DNA of 64,000 nt from NCBI GenBank assembly GCA_013396755.1, contig VWZF01005810.1, forward strand, positions 2,732,949 to 2,796,948. Reading direction: 5' to 3'. The position numbers were made by a program, and so were the translations under genes. The notes under the pieces are model-generated. The model saw only the letters and a list, made by a program, of their open reading frames with translations, did not search any database and was not told the origin of the DNA. Shown here one piece after another: positions 1-12,664 of the stretch (positions are counted from its first letter, which is position 1; each line of letters opens with the position of its first letter). This stretch comes from Sclerurus mexicanus. Its lineage: Eukaryota > Chordata > Aves > Passeriformes > Furnariidae.

Positions 1-490
1 AGAATGCTGGGGGACTGCAATGCAGAGAGCAGCAGGCAACCCTGGAGAATTGCCTTGGAAGGGGCTGTCAGCAGCCAGCAGTTCCTGTGCATGGCCAATT
101 CCACCCCTGCTACATCCATGGTATTACAGCTGAGAGGGGACAAGGACATCCATGGCAGGGCACTCTCCTCTCCATCTGGGGCAGTCAGAGGATGTTGTCC
201 CCGGGTGCTTGTGGGCAAAAGCCCTGCAGCCACAAGCTCATTACACATCAAGGTCCTGGTCAAATCTTGGAGCATATTCTTAATAATGGGAGTCTGCAAG
301 ACTCTTCAGGATGCTCGCCTCTGCCTTGTGAGGTTTCAGCCTCAGCCAGCCCCACATCTCTCCCACCAGTGCTCCAGGTCGGTGGTCACACTGTGCCCAG
401 ACAGGGCATTTTGCAGTGTGCCCTCTCAAGCCTGATGTCACCCCTGCACGGGTATCCAGCACAGAACAAAAAAATCACAAGGCACGGGCT
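1..490. other. Unassigned, relatively GC-richer non-coding stretch
   Basis: This stretch looks clearly richer in G and C than the AT-rich DNA after it. Two overlapping plus-strand open frames (143 and 135 codons) and one on the minus strand (60 codons) run through it. None shows a domain, signal peptide or low-complexity pattern I recognise, and overlapping frames on both strands are what stop-poor GC-richer DNA gives by chance. It could be the edge of a repeat or a regulatory region cut by the window start. I assign no function. Confidence 0.4.
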
Positions 491-1314
491 GTAAATCACA
501 AGGGCTTGGTTGTTCCATCTTAGGAAGTTAATTATCCTGATGATGTTATCTTAATTAAATGGTAGCTGATCTAAGTTTATATTTAAGCCTGAAATGTGAA
601 TATATTTTAAAAACTCTTGATGATAGCAAATCTGAAGAGACAGAGGAAGGAAAGGAAAAATACCAGAGAAAGAAGGGTTGGTTGGATTTGACAAGCAACC
701 ATATTTCTAAATACAGGCAATTATAGCTCAGATGCTTCCTCATTTAGGGTTGTGTAGGTGAATCAGATTTCTAAGGGGGAAATGGGAGGGTCTCCAAACA
801 AAACTTCAAAGTAGACAAGCAAAATATAAAAGATAAAATTGATGGTATGAGAAAAAAACCCACCCTGTCAAGTCAGAGGTTAGCAGAGAACCTTTGAAAA
901 GTCCTGCTGTGTGCACAGTTATTTACACTTTTCTGGCTCACTGAAAACAGTGGTTCTCTCGTAAAAAATTTACAGCAATGTAGCAAGGTGCCAAGCATAC
1001 AAGCCAGCAGCTGCTTGAGAGAGTTAATGGGCAATGATAACCTTTCCAAAGAAGAACAAAAAAAACAAATGGCTAAGCATTTAAGAAATTGTTTATTCAA
1101 GGGCAAGAGAAATAACATGGCTAGCACAGAGAAGAACTGAAAACCAGAATTTCAGCTGTAACTGAATAGAGGACTCTACTGTTAATACCAACATCTTAGC
1201 ATCCAAACAGTCAGAGACACTGGATGTCCTAATCCTGCAACTTCATCCCACCCTACCAACAGTTGGGATCCTCTCTGGGGTTCTGGAGCACAAGCCTGAA
1301 CTCTGAGAACTTCT
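491..1314. other. AT-rich DNA with no recognisable feature
   Basis: AT-rich sequence with minus-strand open frames of at most 84 codons and no motif I recognise. No transposon terminus, RNA gene or splice-site chain is visible. It is probably intronic or intergenic. Confidence 0.5.
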
Positions 1315-1405
1315 GGGGAAAAAAAAAGGGGGGGAAGAAAGGGGGGGGGGGGGGAGAAGTCAAAAAAGAAAAGAAAAAAAAAAAAAACAAAAACACAGGA
1401 AGAAA
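1315..1405 (+). repeat. Polypurine tract with G7 and G14 runs, then A-rich run
   Basis: Positions 1315-1359 are uninterrupted purines on the plus strand. They include seven consecutive G (1328-1334) and fourteen consecutive G (1341-1354) separated by a short A-rich spacer. After a single T and C the sequence continues A-rich to about 1405, with an A-run of about fourteen near 1374-1387. Long G runs on one strand can in principle fold as a G-quadruplex, and pure purine tracts can form triplex DNA. Run lengths in such tracts are also prone to sequencing error. Confidence 0.85.
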
Positions 1406-1470
1406 ATGCCCTGACAGTGTTTGGGCATCTCTTTTGTCATTTTATATTTCATCTTGGCAATGCTTTTAAA

Positions 1471-1495
1471 GCCCTGGTATGGGGCATACCAGGGC
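1471..1495. repeat. Perfect 11-bp inverted repeat (hairpin)
   Basis: The arm GCCCTGGTATG (1471-1481) is followed by a three-base GGG loop (1482-1484) and its exact reverse complement CATACCAGGGC (1485-1495). It is GC-rich enough to be a stable stem in RNA or extruded DNA. It lies about 65 bp after the A-rich tract. It is too short to be a microRNA precursor on its own, and no transposon terminus is apparent around it. Confidence 0.85.
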
Positions 1496-1499
1496 AGCT

Positions 1500-4400
1500 T
1501 TCCACCTTTGCCTACTCATCAGACAGCACCTGGAACATGGGCTCTGCCCTGTGACCTTCACGCTGCACAGCGGGTAACAAGACCTTTCCCTGCCTTGCAC
1601 ATTCCTAAGCAGCACTGCTCTGGAGAGAGCACACAATCAAGGCTGGCTGAAAAGGCCACAAAATCTGCTCATCTACCCTGAACCCCACACCACAACACAC
1701 TCCCACTCCCAGGTCTCATGCTGCCCTCTCAGCAGCCAACATGCAGGACTGGGAAGAACTTCCATACTCCTCCATCACCGTTCCCATTTGTTTCCTGCCC
1801 GAGCCCCTTAAAATTGAGAGATCTTTGTCCTTTATGTCTGAAGGATTTAGCCAAAATTATTACCATAGAATATTACTGTAAGATATGGTAAAAGACAACC
1901 ATAGTGCCCTTTTCCTCACAGGCTGACTTCTACCTGAACACTCACATTTTGCGACCAACATGCTGAACTTTGATTCCCCTCTTACAGGCAGAGGGGCTGT
2001 TCATGGTCTCCTTTCTGTCTGAGCAGAGCTGTGAAGACCCCTTACCCTCACACACCTATCAGTAATCTGCACTGAGAGTTTTGCAAGGTCACATCTTGCA
2101 TCACTCTAAATTGAATTCCAGCTTTCCAATCAGAGAAGCAAATGCACCTATAACCTTTGCAGGCAATTAAATCTACTGCCCTTGCTAACTTTGGTGATTT
2201 CTCCAATACTTGAATCTCACGAATTTCGTAATTACTTCTGTTGGCCTTTGTTCTACCATGAGCTCAAGACAGCGAGTTTCACTTTCAATGTGTGTCAGAA
2301 TCAGTTATCAAAAAAGAAGTCTCCTTTTAAAAGAGATTCAATAAAAACAATCATGCTCCTGCTTTTCCCTTTTGGCAGTACAGAAAAACCTTCAGAAAAC
2401 GAAGATCTGGCTTCTGTGACCTCCACACTCATTGATCATTTTGTCAATCTTGTTTGCTAGCTTCCTTATTCTCATTTTAGACGAGGCTGACTTTGCCTTC
2501 TGATATTAAGGAATATAAGGAAAGTATTTCTTTACATACAAAGATGATTTTTGAAGTGGAAAATTTGATCCTTGAATGTAGACAAAAAGTAATTCTGCAA
2601 TAGTCTGGAACATCTTATCTACTCACAGCTGTTACATACACACAGCACCATAATGAGGCCCACAGACAGTGGGGACATATTTTTGTCTTGGTATAAACTG
2701 TTTTGAATCTATGCTAGAAAAAGTTAGACTTCACCCTGAAGTACCCAAAGAAATGCACTTAACTTTTATACAAACCCTGCAACCAAAGTTGGCAACTAGG
2801 GGTTTGCAAAAACAAGTACAATTCCAAAATGAAAACCAAAGAAGGCAAATTTAAATCATGAATGTTATCTCTTTATGGGACATGTAAAATATTATCTTAC
2901 CATCAAATACACCAAATACATTAGTCCATGAAACTTAGTGAAACAGTAAAGAAGAAAAGCTATTTTCCTCCAGGTGTATCATACTAGAAAGCAAGCACTA
3001 TTTAGAGTGGAAAACATGAAATTTATAAAACAGAACGACAAGCCCCTAGCTTCACTAGTGCTTTTGAAAACAGAAATACCATAACTAAACACAGGAAAGG
3101 TAATTAGAATACAGGATACTACAAATGCTTAATAAATAAGTCAATCTCTATGAGGACGTGTGATGGTTCATTGGTGCACGTGCATGCAGAGCTATGACTT
3201 GTGTTGACCCACATGTGTGCATGAAAGACAGGACACAAATAAATGTCTAAATTGTGTTCAGAATTAGATGCAGTCAGGGTCAAGTGAGCACTTACAAAAG
3301 CAGTAAGTTATTCTTGGTGAGACTCTTTAAATTATTACAGTTTTATGACAGGCCCCTCCTGCCCTCTGAGATCAAGTATCTTCATTGCCCAATACTAAAT
3401 CTTGTGACTGAAAACTGAGGGATCCCCAGAACTGTTAGTCACTTCTGGGAACAACGACCTGATGAAAGAATAAAGCAAGCCAAACGCAGCTTGTAAATAG
3501 GGAGCTACTTGTAATGTTAGTGCTATTATTATTTTGGTTTTCTGTTATTCTTATCCAGTCAAAGACATTACCTTCAATTAAAGAGGCATATTTTGTCTTG
3601 GAGATACAGCAACATTCAGTCATCTTAGATAATGACTTGAGATCTAAAAGAAAAACTTGGAAGTTCCTCTAAGAGCTTGCACTGGGTTCTTGGACCACTA
3701 ACTTGCTGTATGAACATAATGGAAGCTGTCAAAGAAGGTGCAGTAGAACAAGAGAGAAAAGGCAAGTCCCAATCAAATGGTGCTGATCAATATGCTGTGG
3801 CCACTAATGTCCCAAGAGGCTGTGTGTAAGAGTAAGAAATGCCGCTAAGTTTCAGATCAAGACCGGTTGGAAAACGAAGTGATACACCTAAAACATTTAG
3901 GCTCACATAAAGAAAACCAATGGCAAGACTGAGTGCAATTACCAAGCAGACACTCAGTGTTAATGCCCTGCAAGCGTCAACTTGGGATATTTCATTATTA
4001 CTGTTCTGTGCTGTACCTCAGACATGGAGCTTTTGTCAATTCAAAGACATGTTGCTTATTTCACCTGACTTGAAGGCAACTCTCATCTCCCCTCCTTTCT
4101 CCTCCATACACTTGCAGGAGAGAGTGAAAGGCAACATCGTGTTTAATCTTCATCATCCATTTTTAATTGCTGTTGGCGGTAACTATTCTATTTGATCATG
4201 GTGATTACATAGTAGAGGTATTGGCTCCTGTTCTAAAGTATTTGTTCTGACTCCCAAGTGGCACCTGTAGTGCTCCCAAACAAAACTTTGTTAGTACTAG
4301 CTGGTTGCTGCTAACTCATCTGCAGCACCCTGAACAGGTCTTTATATGTTGACAGGATTCTTCATGAAAATTGGATGGGAACCTATAGCCTAGGTACTTG

Positions 4401-5160
4401 AAATGGTGCTGCAGCTCCAGTTTAAAAATCAAAAGCACGTGAGAGGTCAGAACTTTAACTGTTACCACACTGGGGATGCAACAAAATAATGAATATCTGA
4501 AGTCCATATAAAGCAGAGAATGAGTGGGCTTCCATACTGGGCACACATCATTGTTTGGACTACTTAAAGTTTGCAAACTAATTTCTTACAGGTTTTAAAC
4601 CTATGTGTAGAGATGCAGAGACTCACAGAATTGGTCCCCAAGAGAAGACTGTTTAATAATATAGTCTCATTTTTTTATGGTATACTTTGTTCTTGGCATC
4701 CTACAATTTTAATAATTAAAAATCTAAGGTAATTTTAGGTAATAAACTCAACTCCTCCTATCACTCCACATAAATTCCTGAGACAAAGCAATCTCTGCCC
4801 TGAACTTTTGGAACACAAGATCAGAGCTGTCACCATTCTGGACTCACCACTGAGCCCCACGGGCTGCAATCCAGCCCTCCTGGAGCAGTCAGCATGCAGC
4901 TTGTGTGTTCCTATCTGTCTGCAGAAGAGAGAGGTCCTTGTGCCTGCCATTTTTCCTGGAGAGAAGTCCAGTAACAGCAGCACAAAACTATCATGACACA
5001 TGGTTTGCCCAGGAACTTCAACAGAGGAAAATAAAGGGGAGTAGAAATAGGAGTTCTTTCTAAAATGTATCGCTTAAAACATGGAGCAGGGGGCTTGGGG
5101 GTTATTTTCTTGAGTTTTGAAACTATTTTGGAGTGCAAGAAGACAGTTCATAGCAAAAAC
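1500..5160. other. Unassigned non-coding DNA
   Basis: AT-rich sequence with open frames no longer than about 92 codons on either strand. None has a protein motif I recognise and none is supported by a neighbouring frame that could be a second exon. No transposon remnant or RNA gene was recognised. Confidence 0.5.
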
Positions 5161-5166
5161 TTCAAT

Positions 5167-5260
5167 TAAAAAAAAGCCAACCAAAAAAACCCCCAACAAA
5201 CAAAACACGAAAAATCCGACCTACCTCCCACAAACTCAAAGCAAACTATCATTAAGTTAT
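5167..5260 (+). repeat. A/C-rich low-complexity tract
   Basis: The plus strand here is almost entirely A and C, with runs of A and C broken by only a few G and T. This strand asymmetry resembles the longer tract at 42,715-42,872. It is probably a decayed A-rich simple repeat. No function is suggested. Confidence 0.6.
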
Positions 5261-6337
5261 CCATCTATGCACAGGAACTGAAGTCAAGCCCAGTCTCTCC
5301 CTCTCCTTTTTTCACACAGGATTAGGTGGTAAGTTATCCATAAACAATTCAAAGGAACTCCAAAACTATTCCTTATATGGCAGATATTTTTCAAGGCTCC
5401 ACTGATTTTGGCACTCATGAAGAGAATCTGTCCCATTTTTCCATACCATCTTTTTCCTTACAGTACTCTGACTTTGAGGGGGTGCAGCTCTCCTAACATC
5501 ATAACAAACCTTGGAAGTCAAGGCATTATGCCAAGGCCTACAACTTTACCAGTTCTGCAGTTTTCCTAGTATGATGATACTAAGAAGAAGAAGCCTCATA
5601 AGCAGCCCAAAAATCACAGAGGTTCCAACTGTATAAATATTAAAAAACAAACTGACATCAGAACTTACTCAACAGGAGGCAACTGTATGTAGTGACATGC
5701 TGCAGTTGCAGTGAAGAGGAGGAAACAACTAAACTTCTGCTATCCTTGGTGCTGACTCACCACATTCTGACCACAGGATACAATACCCTTAAAGATGCTC
5801 AGGCTTCTAGAGATGTCCCTAATGCAGTCAAGTGCCTCACTGCACAAATACACTGCCTAGAACTGAGACAAAAACCTGTGTTCTTGAGTCCTTAAGAAGG
5901 TGGCTGATACCCTTCAGGGGGTCAAGACAGCTACTAGAAAAGTGGAAAATAATAAGCACTAAACAGGGCTTGTTGCTACAAGGGCAAGTAAGATCATATC
6001 AAGGCTGAGCTACAGATAATGAGGGATTTGTCCAACTTTCTCATTTTCTGTCTCTCCCCTGGACTAAAAGCCATGTTCTCTCACAAATATCCTTCTCCTT
6101 CACCAGGAGTCAAAGATTTCTCAGCAAATAAACAGCCAGAGGCCTGGGTTACGGAGGCAGCAGCTGTGGAACAGGAGGGACATCTGCCTCTCACTGCCAT
6201 GATCCAGCATTGCTCCAAGCCAGAGGCATCAAGGGGTGACAGGGACCTCACTTTACAAGGAAGATCAGGTTATGCAGAGAAAAGACAGTCAGGAACAGCA
6301 GAGTATTCATCTATAATGAAGCCAAATGAATACTAAA
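5261..6337. other. Unassigned non-coding DNA
   Basis: No recognised gene or repeat. A 105-codon plus-strand open frame (6019-6336) runs through part of it but shows no family signature, and it ends just before a trinucleotide repeat. Confidence 0.45.
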
Positions 6338-6355
6338 AACAACAACAACAACAAA
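6338..6355 (+). repeat. (AAC)n microsatellite
   Basis: Five AAC units in a row (6338-6352) are followed by a short A run and then C4. It is a small trinucleotide microsatellite. Confidence 0.85.
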
Positions 6356-9300
6356 ACCCCCACATCCTAGATCTCATTAATTTGAGCCTTCTTTATAGCA
6401 TGTGCATGCACGTATCTGTGTTTGTATGTTATATCCACACACACAGAGATACATTCATAAACAGGCTAAGTATGATCCCCAAAAGAAGATTTTACATTTC
6501 CAGCCTTAATCTTCTCACCCAGAACAGACTAATTTTCATGACCTTCAAGGCCAACTGCTAGATTCATCTGCTGAAACTAACTTGCCATGATAAGTTTGTT
6601 TGCTGGGATGACAATACTGGTTTGACTCAAACTTACCCCGATTAGCCCTATGCCAGTGAGAGTCATTCCTGTGTTTGTTCAAATTAGCATGCCTCCTAAA
6701 TTACGGAGTGAAGGTCACTTCACAGATCCTGGAGCGGAATGAGCTCTGGACAAAAATAGGATGACACTGCCACTGTACTTATCTGCTAGGTTTAGATCAG
6801 TTTCATCCTTAATGTCTTTGCTATAGTTTGATATCTAAGTACATAATCACCATGGTATAGCTTATTTAATGTACCTGAAAAAAAAAATACAAATATTACA
6901 AATCATCAGATGACTTTAGAAACAAAGCAATATACAAACCTCACCTTTTCCACTACAGAGTTTATTATTCCACATAATAAACTATCCACGTACATATACA
7001 CAACAATAATCACATTTCACTAGAGAGCTCTCTCTACAGTCAGTATCCACAGAGTGACTGACATTGGAGTATTATTTCTATTTTGGACAGCAGTGCAAAT
7101 GAGAGTCTGATGTTACACATATGTACCAGCAGGGTAAAAGTAGACGAAAAATAAACCACGTAAGAGGGATCACGAGATCAGTAATTGCAACTTGCTGGTA
7201 TTGAATAGGACCAAGCCAACTAGCAGTAAAAAATTGCTTCCTGCCCAGGCTCTGCTCATCACATCCGTATGTTTATAGGTGGGTAAGAGTCACCTCATTT
7301 ACCTTTTTTCCTCACAAGACCTTTTTCTCCGTATTACATAGTCAGAGATTATTCTCACAGAAAATACATGAAGTAATATTGGAAGTGTCAGAGCCCACAG
7401 GCCAGAACAGACTCGTTAAAATATCACAGTAGCCTTTTCTGCCACAAAGCAACTTGGGGATTCAACCACCCCATCTGCTACACAATTACAGGATCAGGGG
7501 TCAGCATTAAGCCAAACCTGAGGGGGAGAGAAGCATAGTCCGCACTCTGTAGTCTTTAACAGCTCTGCCTTCTACTTGCAGACACAAAACCCGAAGGTGT
7601 GGGCTAAGAAAGAAAAGGAAGAACATGAGAATTTCCCTTCTTACTTTCAGAAGCAGGCTTCAGGATGAAATTAATTCCTAATAGCTATATCCAACACCAT
7701 TGTTCTTATGGATCCTGAGCCCATACAGAAACTCCTGCGCTCTGGCTAGAAAGGCAAGCAAGGCCACTGAGGTTCTGCTGAGCTGCCTTCCAGGAGATGC
7801 ACCATTCCCTGGAACATTATCCTCAGCTGCAGACAACAGTGGTATTATATGCTTCTTGAAGTGCTTCTTCTCCATGCAGCTAAAAGCATAAAGATCCTTG
7901 AAGAGAGGAGTGTTTGCAGACCATACTGTTTGCAAGCTGTCCAGGAAATGAGTCTTTCCTATTAAAAAAAACAGTGTGCAAACTACAAGCCAAGATGTTC
8001 AGGATCTCTCCTAAGTAATTTGATTTCTTACAAATGTTAACCATCCTTGTCTCTCACTGATCTGCATATCTGGACCTCTCATTTTAGAAACGTGCTTACA
8101 ATGATGTTTGAATGTTGAGTATTTTATATACATTTAAAGTGTTTCAGCAACAAGTTTCTACCTCATTCTTCATCATTTAATTAAAGTAGATGCTTTCTAG
8201 TTCCATACTAGTACTCTGGAAAACATAACATGGAACATGGCACCTATTGCAATAAGAAGAAATCTTCTAGTGTTCAAGCCATGAGCACATGCAGATAGAA
8301 CCTAAGGTATTACAGCCTAAATGAATTTTTCTGCAGTTTGTAAAACCATAGTATGAAAAATATCTACACAAAAAGGGAGGGTTGAGCCTCCCTAACATTT
8401 TCATGTATTTAATTTTGGATGATAAGACCATCCCTAGGAAAAACTCATCCAGTAATGAAATCTGAAATGAAAAATGACCACCCAGAAGTAAAAGTAGTCA
8501 TACACAATTAATGAATTCATTCAGCCAGCCAATAAATCAAAGAGCAAACCAGACTCTCTTAATCATGCAGAGAAACACTTTTCAGTGCCTCTTATATTGT
8601 ACTTTGCTCAAGGCCTACATTACCAATTGGTTGTTTCTTTAATTCTTAATCATTTACAATATAATGTTCTTTTAAATTTAAGTGTCATCCAAGTATACTG
8701 TTTAAGAACATATTTTTCTTTCCAGGTTTCTCAATGAAATTACTATCAGAAGATTTACTTTATGGGTTTAAAAAGCCTGTGAGTATTCAGCAGGTTATTA
8801 GTGTATAGATAACCAACTTTACAGAAAAGGTCCTAGCTCTTCCCTTTTTGGGTCAAACTTCATAGAAACAGATATGCAGAAAGTTATCACTGCCTGAAGC
8901 TTTCACACTTTCTTTCCATCAGGGACTCAAGGGACTTACCACTGGGCTACAGAGAAGGATATCTTCATAAAGTTTTGCCAAAGACATATTGAAAATTTTC
9001 ACTTACTATTCAATTTTCTGTGCAACAATGGGCTAAATTAAACAGTAACTCTGGAAAAGCTCAAAGCAAGAGACTTTTGAGGAAAGCAACAGCAACTTGA
9101 CCGAAGCCTGAAAAACCAAGTCAAACTTCCTTTGCCTTTCAGTTGCTTGAGTCTCTTTCCCCAAAGCTCATCTACTATTCCCTGATAGTTCTCTCATCTT
9201 TCCCCAGTTTTCACAAAAACTTTAGGAACATCCAGATAGTGCTTCTGTTAAACTTTGCAAATGCATGCTTCCATGTGTTAGATGTGCTTTCTGCAGAAAC

Positions 9301-12300
9301 CCATCATCACATTTTTGTAAAAGAGGCAAAAATCAAGATTGTTCTCCTACTAAGACTGGATTCTTTGCAAGCTCTAAATGATGCTCCCACCCAAAACTTT
9401 CGAAATCTAAAGGGCCACTGAAGAACACAGTCCTGACACTTTCTGGTGTTGTCGCTTCTATTACACTCCTTCACGCTGAAATCGCATTTATCTGTTTGCT
9501 TTTTTCCCTTTGGATACAATTTCCATACACCTGTGACCTAAACTAGCACCAACTGAGCACAAAGGACTGTGCTGATTCTCCAGGCTTTTTCCAACAGCAG
9601 GGTCTAGATAGTGCCAATTTCTACTGCCAGCTTGGTAATGAAAGGTCACACAAATTCCTCTCTTCCAGATTTCCACTTTCTCAAGAAGGGCACTGAGGAC
9701 AGCCCCAACAAGGTGACTCATGATCAAAACCCGGCCTCCAATTACAATTATTGCAGCTATGATTCCTGAGTGAACTTATAAATTGAAGTCTCTGCACAGT
9801 AAGATCTTTAATTTTACATAAATCCTTTCAAGTCACCTCCAAACCTGGGAATAAAACCAATTTTCCTCCTCCCAAGTAGTTTTAACAATAGCCAAGACCA
9901 GCCCTGCATGCAGCAAAATGCACATGTAGTCTCAGTTGTAATTGATACACGATTTCTGAGCCAAATTTTAAAAAGGTAGTTTCCACCTGCATGCATACAC
10001 TGCTGCAAGCAAGTCTTTAGTCCACACTTATCCAACATTTATCAGTAGTGCCAGCACCTACAAACCCAAACAGGAACATGGACCCACACTAAGCCCTGTA
10101 CAAATACTGGAAAATAAATGCATGCTCTCTGCCCCAAGAAGCCCACAAGTAAAACCTCAGCTATAAAGGGGATATACACATACCTGAGCATAAAATCATG
10201 TGTATCAGGCACATTTAGGGATATGTGAATTTGAACACCAAGTGAGGAAAAACATGTTTAAATGCAAACACAGTGCACTGGTACTTCTTTAAAAATCTTG
10301 CCTGTGATATTACCAACATGGATTTTGGGCTGAAGATATACATACAGATTTTGAAACAAAACAGGTAAGTCAACAGACCCACAACAAAGTTAGCTACAGA
10401 CAAGTTAATCCCCAGAAGATTAAATAGCAGCAGGGCAACTTTACATCCACTGGACAAACCCCTGATAATTGTCAATTAAGACAAAATATAAAAATAGCTT
10501 CTCCCTTTTCTAATTCAAACTTCTCCTGGGATGGTGAACAACAGTTTGGAGTGCTGTGCCTGGATGCTGCTAGCTCTGCTTGGCCCTGCAGATCAGCAGG
10601 GCAGTAAGCAGGAGAGTAGAAGAGTCCAGTAAAGGACACAGTATTGCTTCTGCACAACACAAAGAAAAAAATAAGCCCTAACATCCTCAGTTCGTCTGGC
10701 CCTGCACCAGAACAGTGGGAACTAAAAGTGATGAAATAGAAAAGGATGGGGGGAGGACAGAAACATCCAACAGTGATTATATTATTAAACACTTTATATT
10801 AAGCGAGTCAGAAAGCTTGCTGTGCCAAAGGAATTTGCCCCATATATTTTGACCCCAGAAATGGCTGCACCTTTGCAGACACCCTGCTCCCCACGCAGTG
10901 AGCAGAGACAGTGACCTGCCCATAATCCAGGGGCTGTTGTTCTCCAAAATGTCTGAAGTATAAGCAAATCCACCTGCACCTGCCTTGCAGTTCACCACAG
11001 AATGTCTTAGCTCAGGCACAGCACAAACAAGTTGTAAGGGTCCTCTCAGGACACTGTGACTTTTCTGGGAGGACACAGTCTGCTGTACCTTGAAGCCACA
11101 CAGTGCTGGTCACCTGTTTCTTACACAAGCTGCCTCCTTTAGGCAATACACCTAGGAGTGACATGCAACAACAGAAACACTTACTTGCAGGCATTGCTTT
11201 GCCTTGTGAAGAGTCAGAGCCTAAAGGAAGAACAGAGATACATTTTTGTGCCTTTCAGCCAGCATATTAATTTTGTAGGTCCCGTCACGCTAGTAGCGGT
11301 GCTCAGAATCCCCTGCTTCTGCCACATAGCTGGGCTGTCCTTCCTTCCTCTTCTGACAATCCATCCCCTGTAACCACACTACAATGGAGAGGGTGAGGAC
11401 AGAGGCATCCCAGTACACACAGACTGTCTCTACACAAAAAAGCTGAAAAAGCAGCAAATACAGAAAAGGTAGAGGAACAAAAATTATCTGTGACTTGACC
11501 TAAAACTCAGAGATGGTTTTTATTCCTGACAGTCCTGCGGAACTACTAGTGGTAACACAGGCAGATCTCATCCTCTTTCTGTGCCTCAGTTTCATCAATG
11601 CTCAAATATGTTTGCGTGCATATACACCAAGAAGAAAAAAAGACTGTTGAAGTATGAACTGGCTTTGGGCATACCTGATGTGAAAATCCTGTTTTCCACC
11701 TCTGGATTACAACCACATTGTTCAAGTAAACTTTAGAGCTACTTGTTCTGGGAAGTCTTTGAGCTGAAAGAGGCCTGGGATTTTCAGAGTGATGACAAAA
11801 GTCTTATTTTTTCACTCCCAGCTCTTTTGGCTGTAATGACATCTAGAATACAGAAAGTCAGGACTTTCCTTTTGATCAGCACACACCAAACCACATGGCT
11901 CCTTTTGTATCCCTCCAGGCCAAGGCCAATCCAGAAATTTCCCATAAAAACCTTACTTTGGAAAGATTAGATTAAAAGTTCAGAGACGATGAATATATAT
12001 CTTGTCTCCTGAAGCTCTAAGGATGATCATGTATCATCATTTCCATTTTTCAAAAGGGGAGGAACACATGTCAAATAAAACACTAGTGACAGCAGCAGGA
12101 GCAGGATCTGCTTCTCCTTAGTGGTTATCCAACTGTTGATTTTTTAATAACTACCATTCTAAAGATCCATGTAATTCCACTGCACAACCTACAAGGAGTG
12201 AGGGACACTGTGTGAGGAACAGCCCTGCCGGCAGCTGGGGTAGGGAGAAGGAGGGGTGAGGAGAGCTTGGACCAACATAGCAGGGATCCCCTCCTGCCAC

Positions 12301-12334
12301 CTGGGAAGGTGTGAGGTGGAGAGGGACCATTCGG
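6356..12334. other. Unassigned non-coding DNA
   Basis: AT-rich DNA with scattered frames of up to about 106 codons on both strands, none recognisable. The frames at 10,472-11,194 on the minus strand overlap each other and differ in phase, so they do not form a gene. The last 150 bases (12,190-12,334) become GC-richer and may be the decayed 5' part of the LTR that follows. Confidence 0.45.
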
Positions 12335-12664
12335 GCTGGCCACAGCCCCACTCCCCATCACCCTGCACCACCTCGGGCAAAGGAGTTGGGAACGAGGGAG
12401 CAGAGCTGACTGAGGTAAAAACAGCTGGGGAGAGATGGTTTAGTTTTTGCCTTTGTTTCTCAGCATCTGACTCTATTTTAATTGGCAATGACAAATTTTC
12501 CCTAAGCCAAGTCTGTTCTGCCCATGACAGTAACTGGCAAGTCATGTCCTCGTCTTTTTCTCATTCCAAAAGATCTTCATTTCACTTCCTCCCCCATCCT
12601 GCTAAGGAAGGGGAAGCACGGACCGGCTGGGTGGGCCAGCTGGTACCCAGCCTGGGTCAACCAG
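12335..12664 (+). mobile_element. Old ERVL-type LTR, 3' fragment
   Basis: This is a divergent relative of the LTR at 53,064-54,137 in the same orientation. Corresponding blocks appear in the same order. First comes a C-rich segment ending in CCCTGCACCAC. Next is a stretch leading to AGTCTGTTYTGCC. Then come TGACAGTAACTGGCAAG (TGACTGGCAAG in the other copy), a C/T-rich run with CCCATCCTGC, and a terminal GGGTCAACCA (ATGGTCAACCA in the other copy). The position of the polyadenylation hexamer (near 12,487-12,492) is mutated and no AATAAA remains there. Only the 3' third is clear. The 5' limit is uncertain and no target duplication was found. The family assignment is from memory of avian repeat consensus sequences. 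Confidence 0.65.

Noticed and set aside
4..494. Two overlapping plus-strand frames (143 and 135 codons) at the window start as a possible exon
   Set aside because: They overlap in different phases with a minus-strand frame also open. No domain, and no clear coding signature in either phase.
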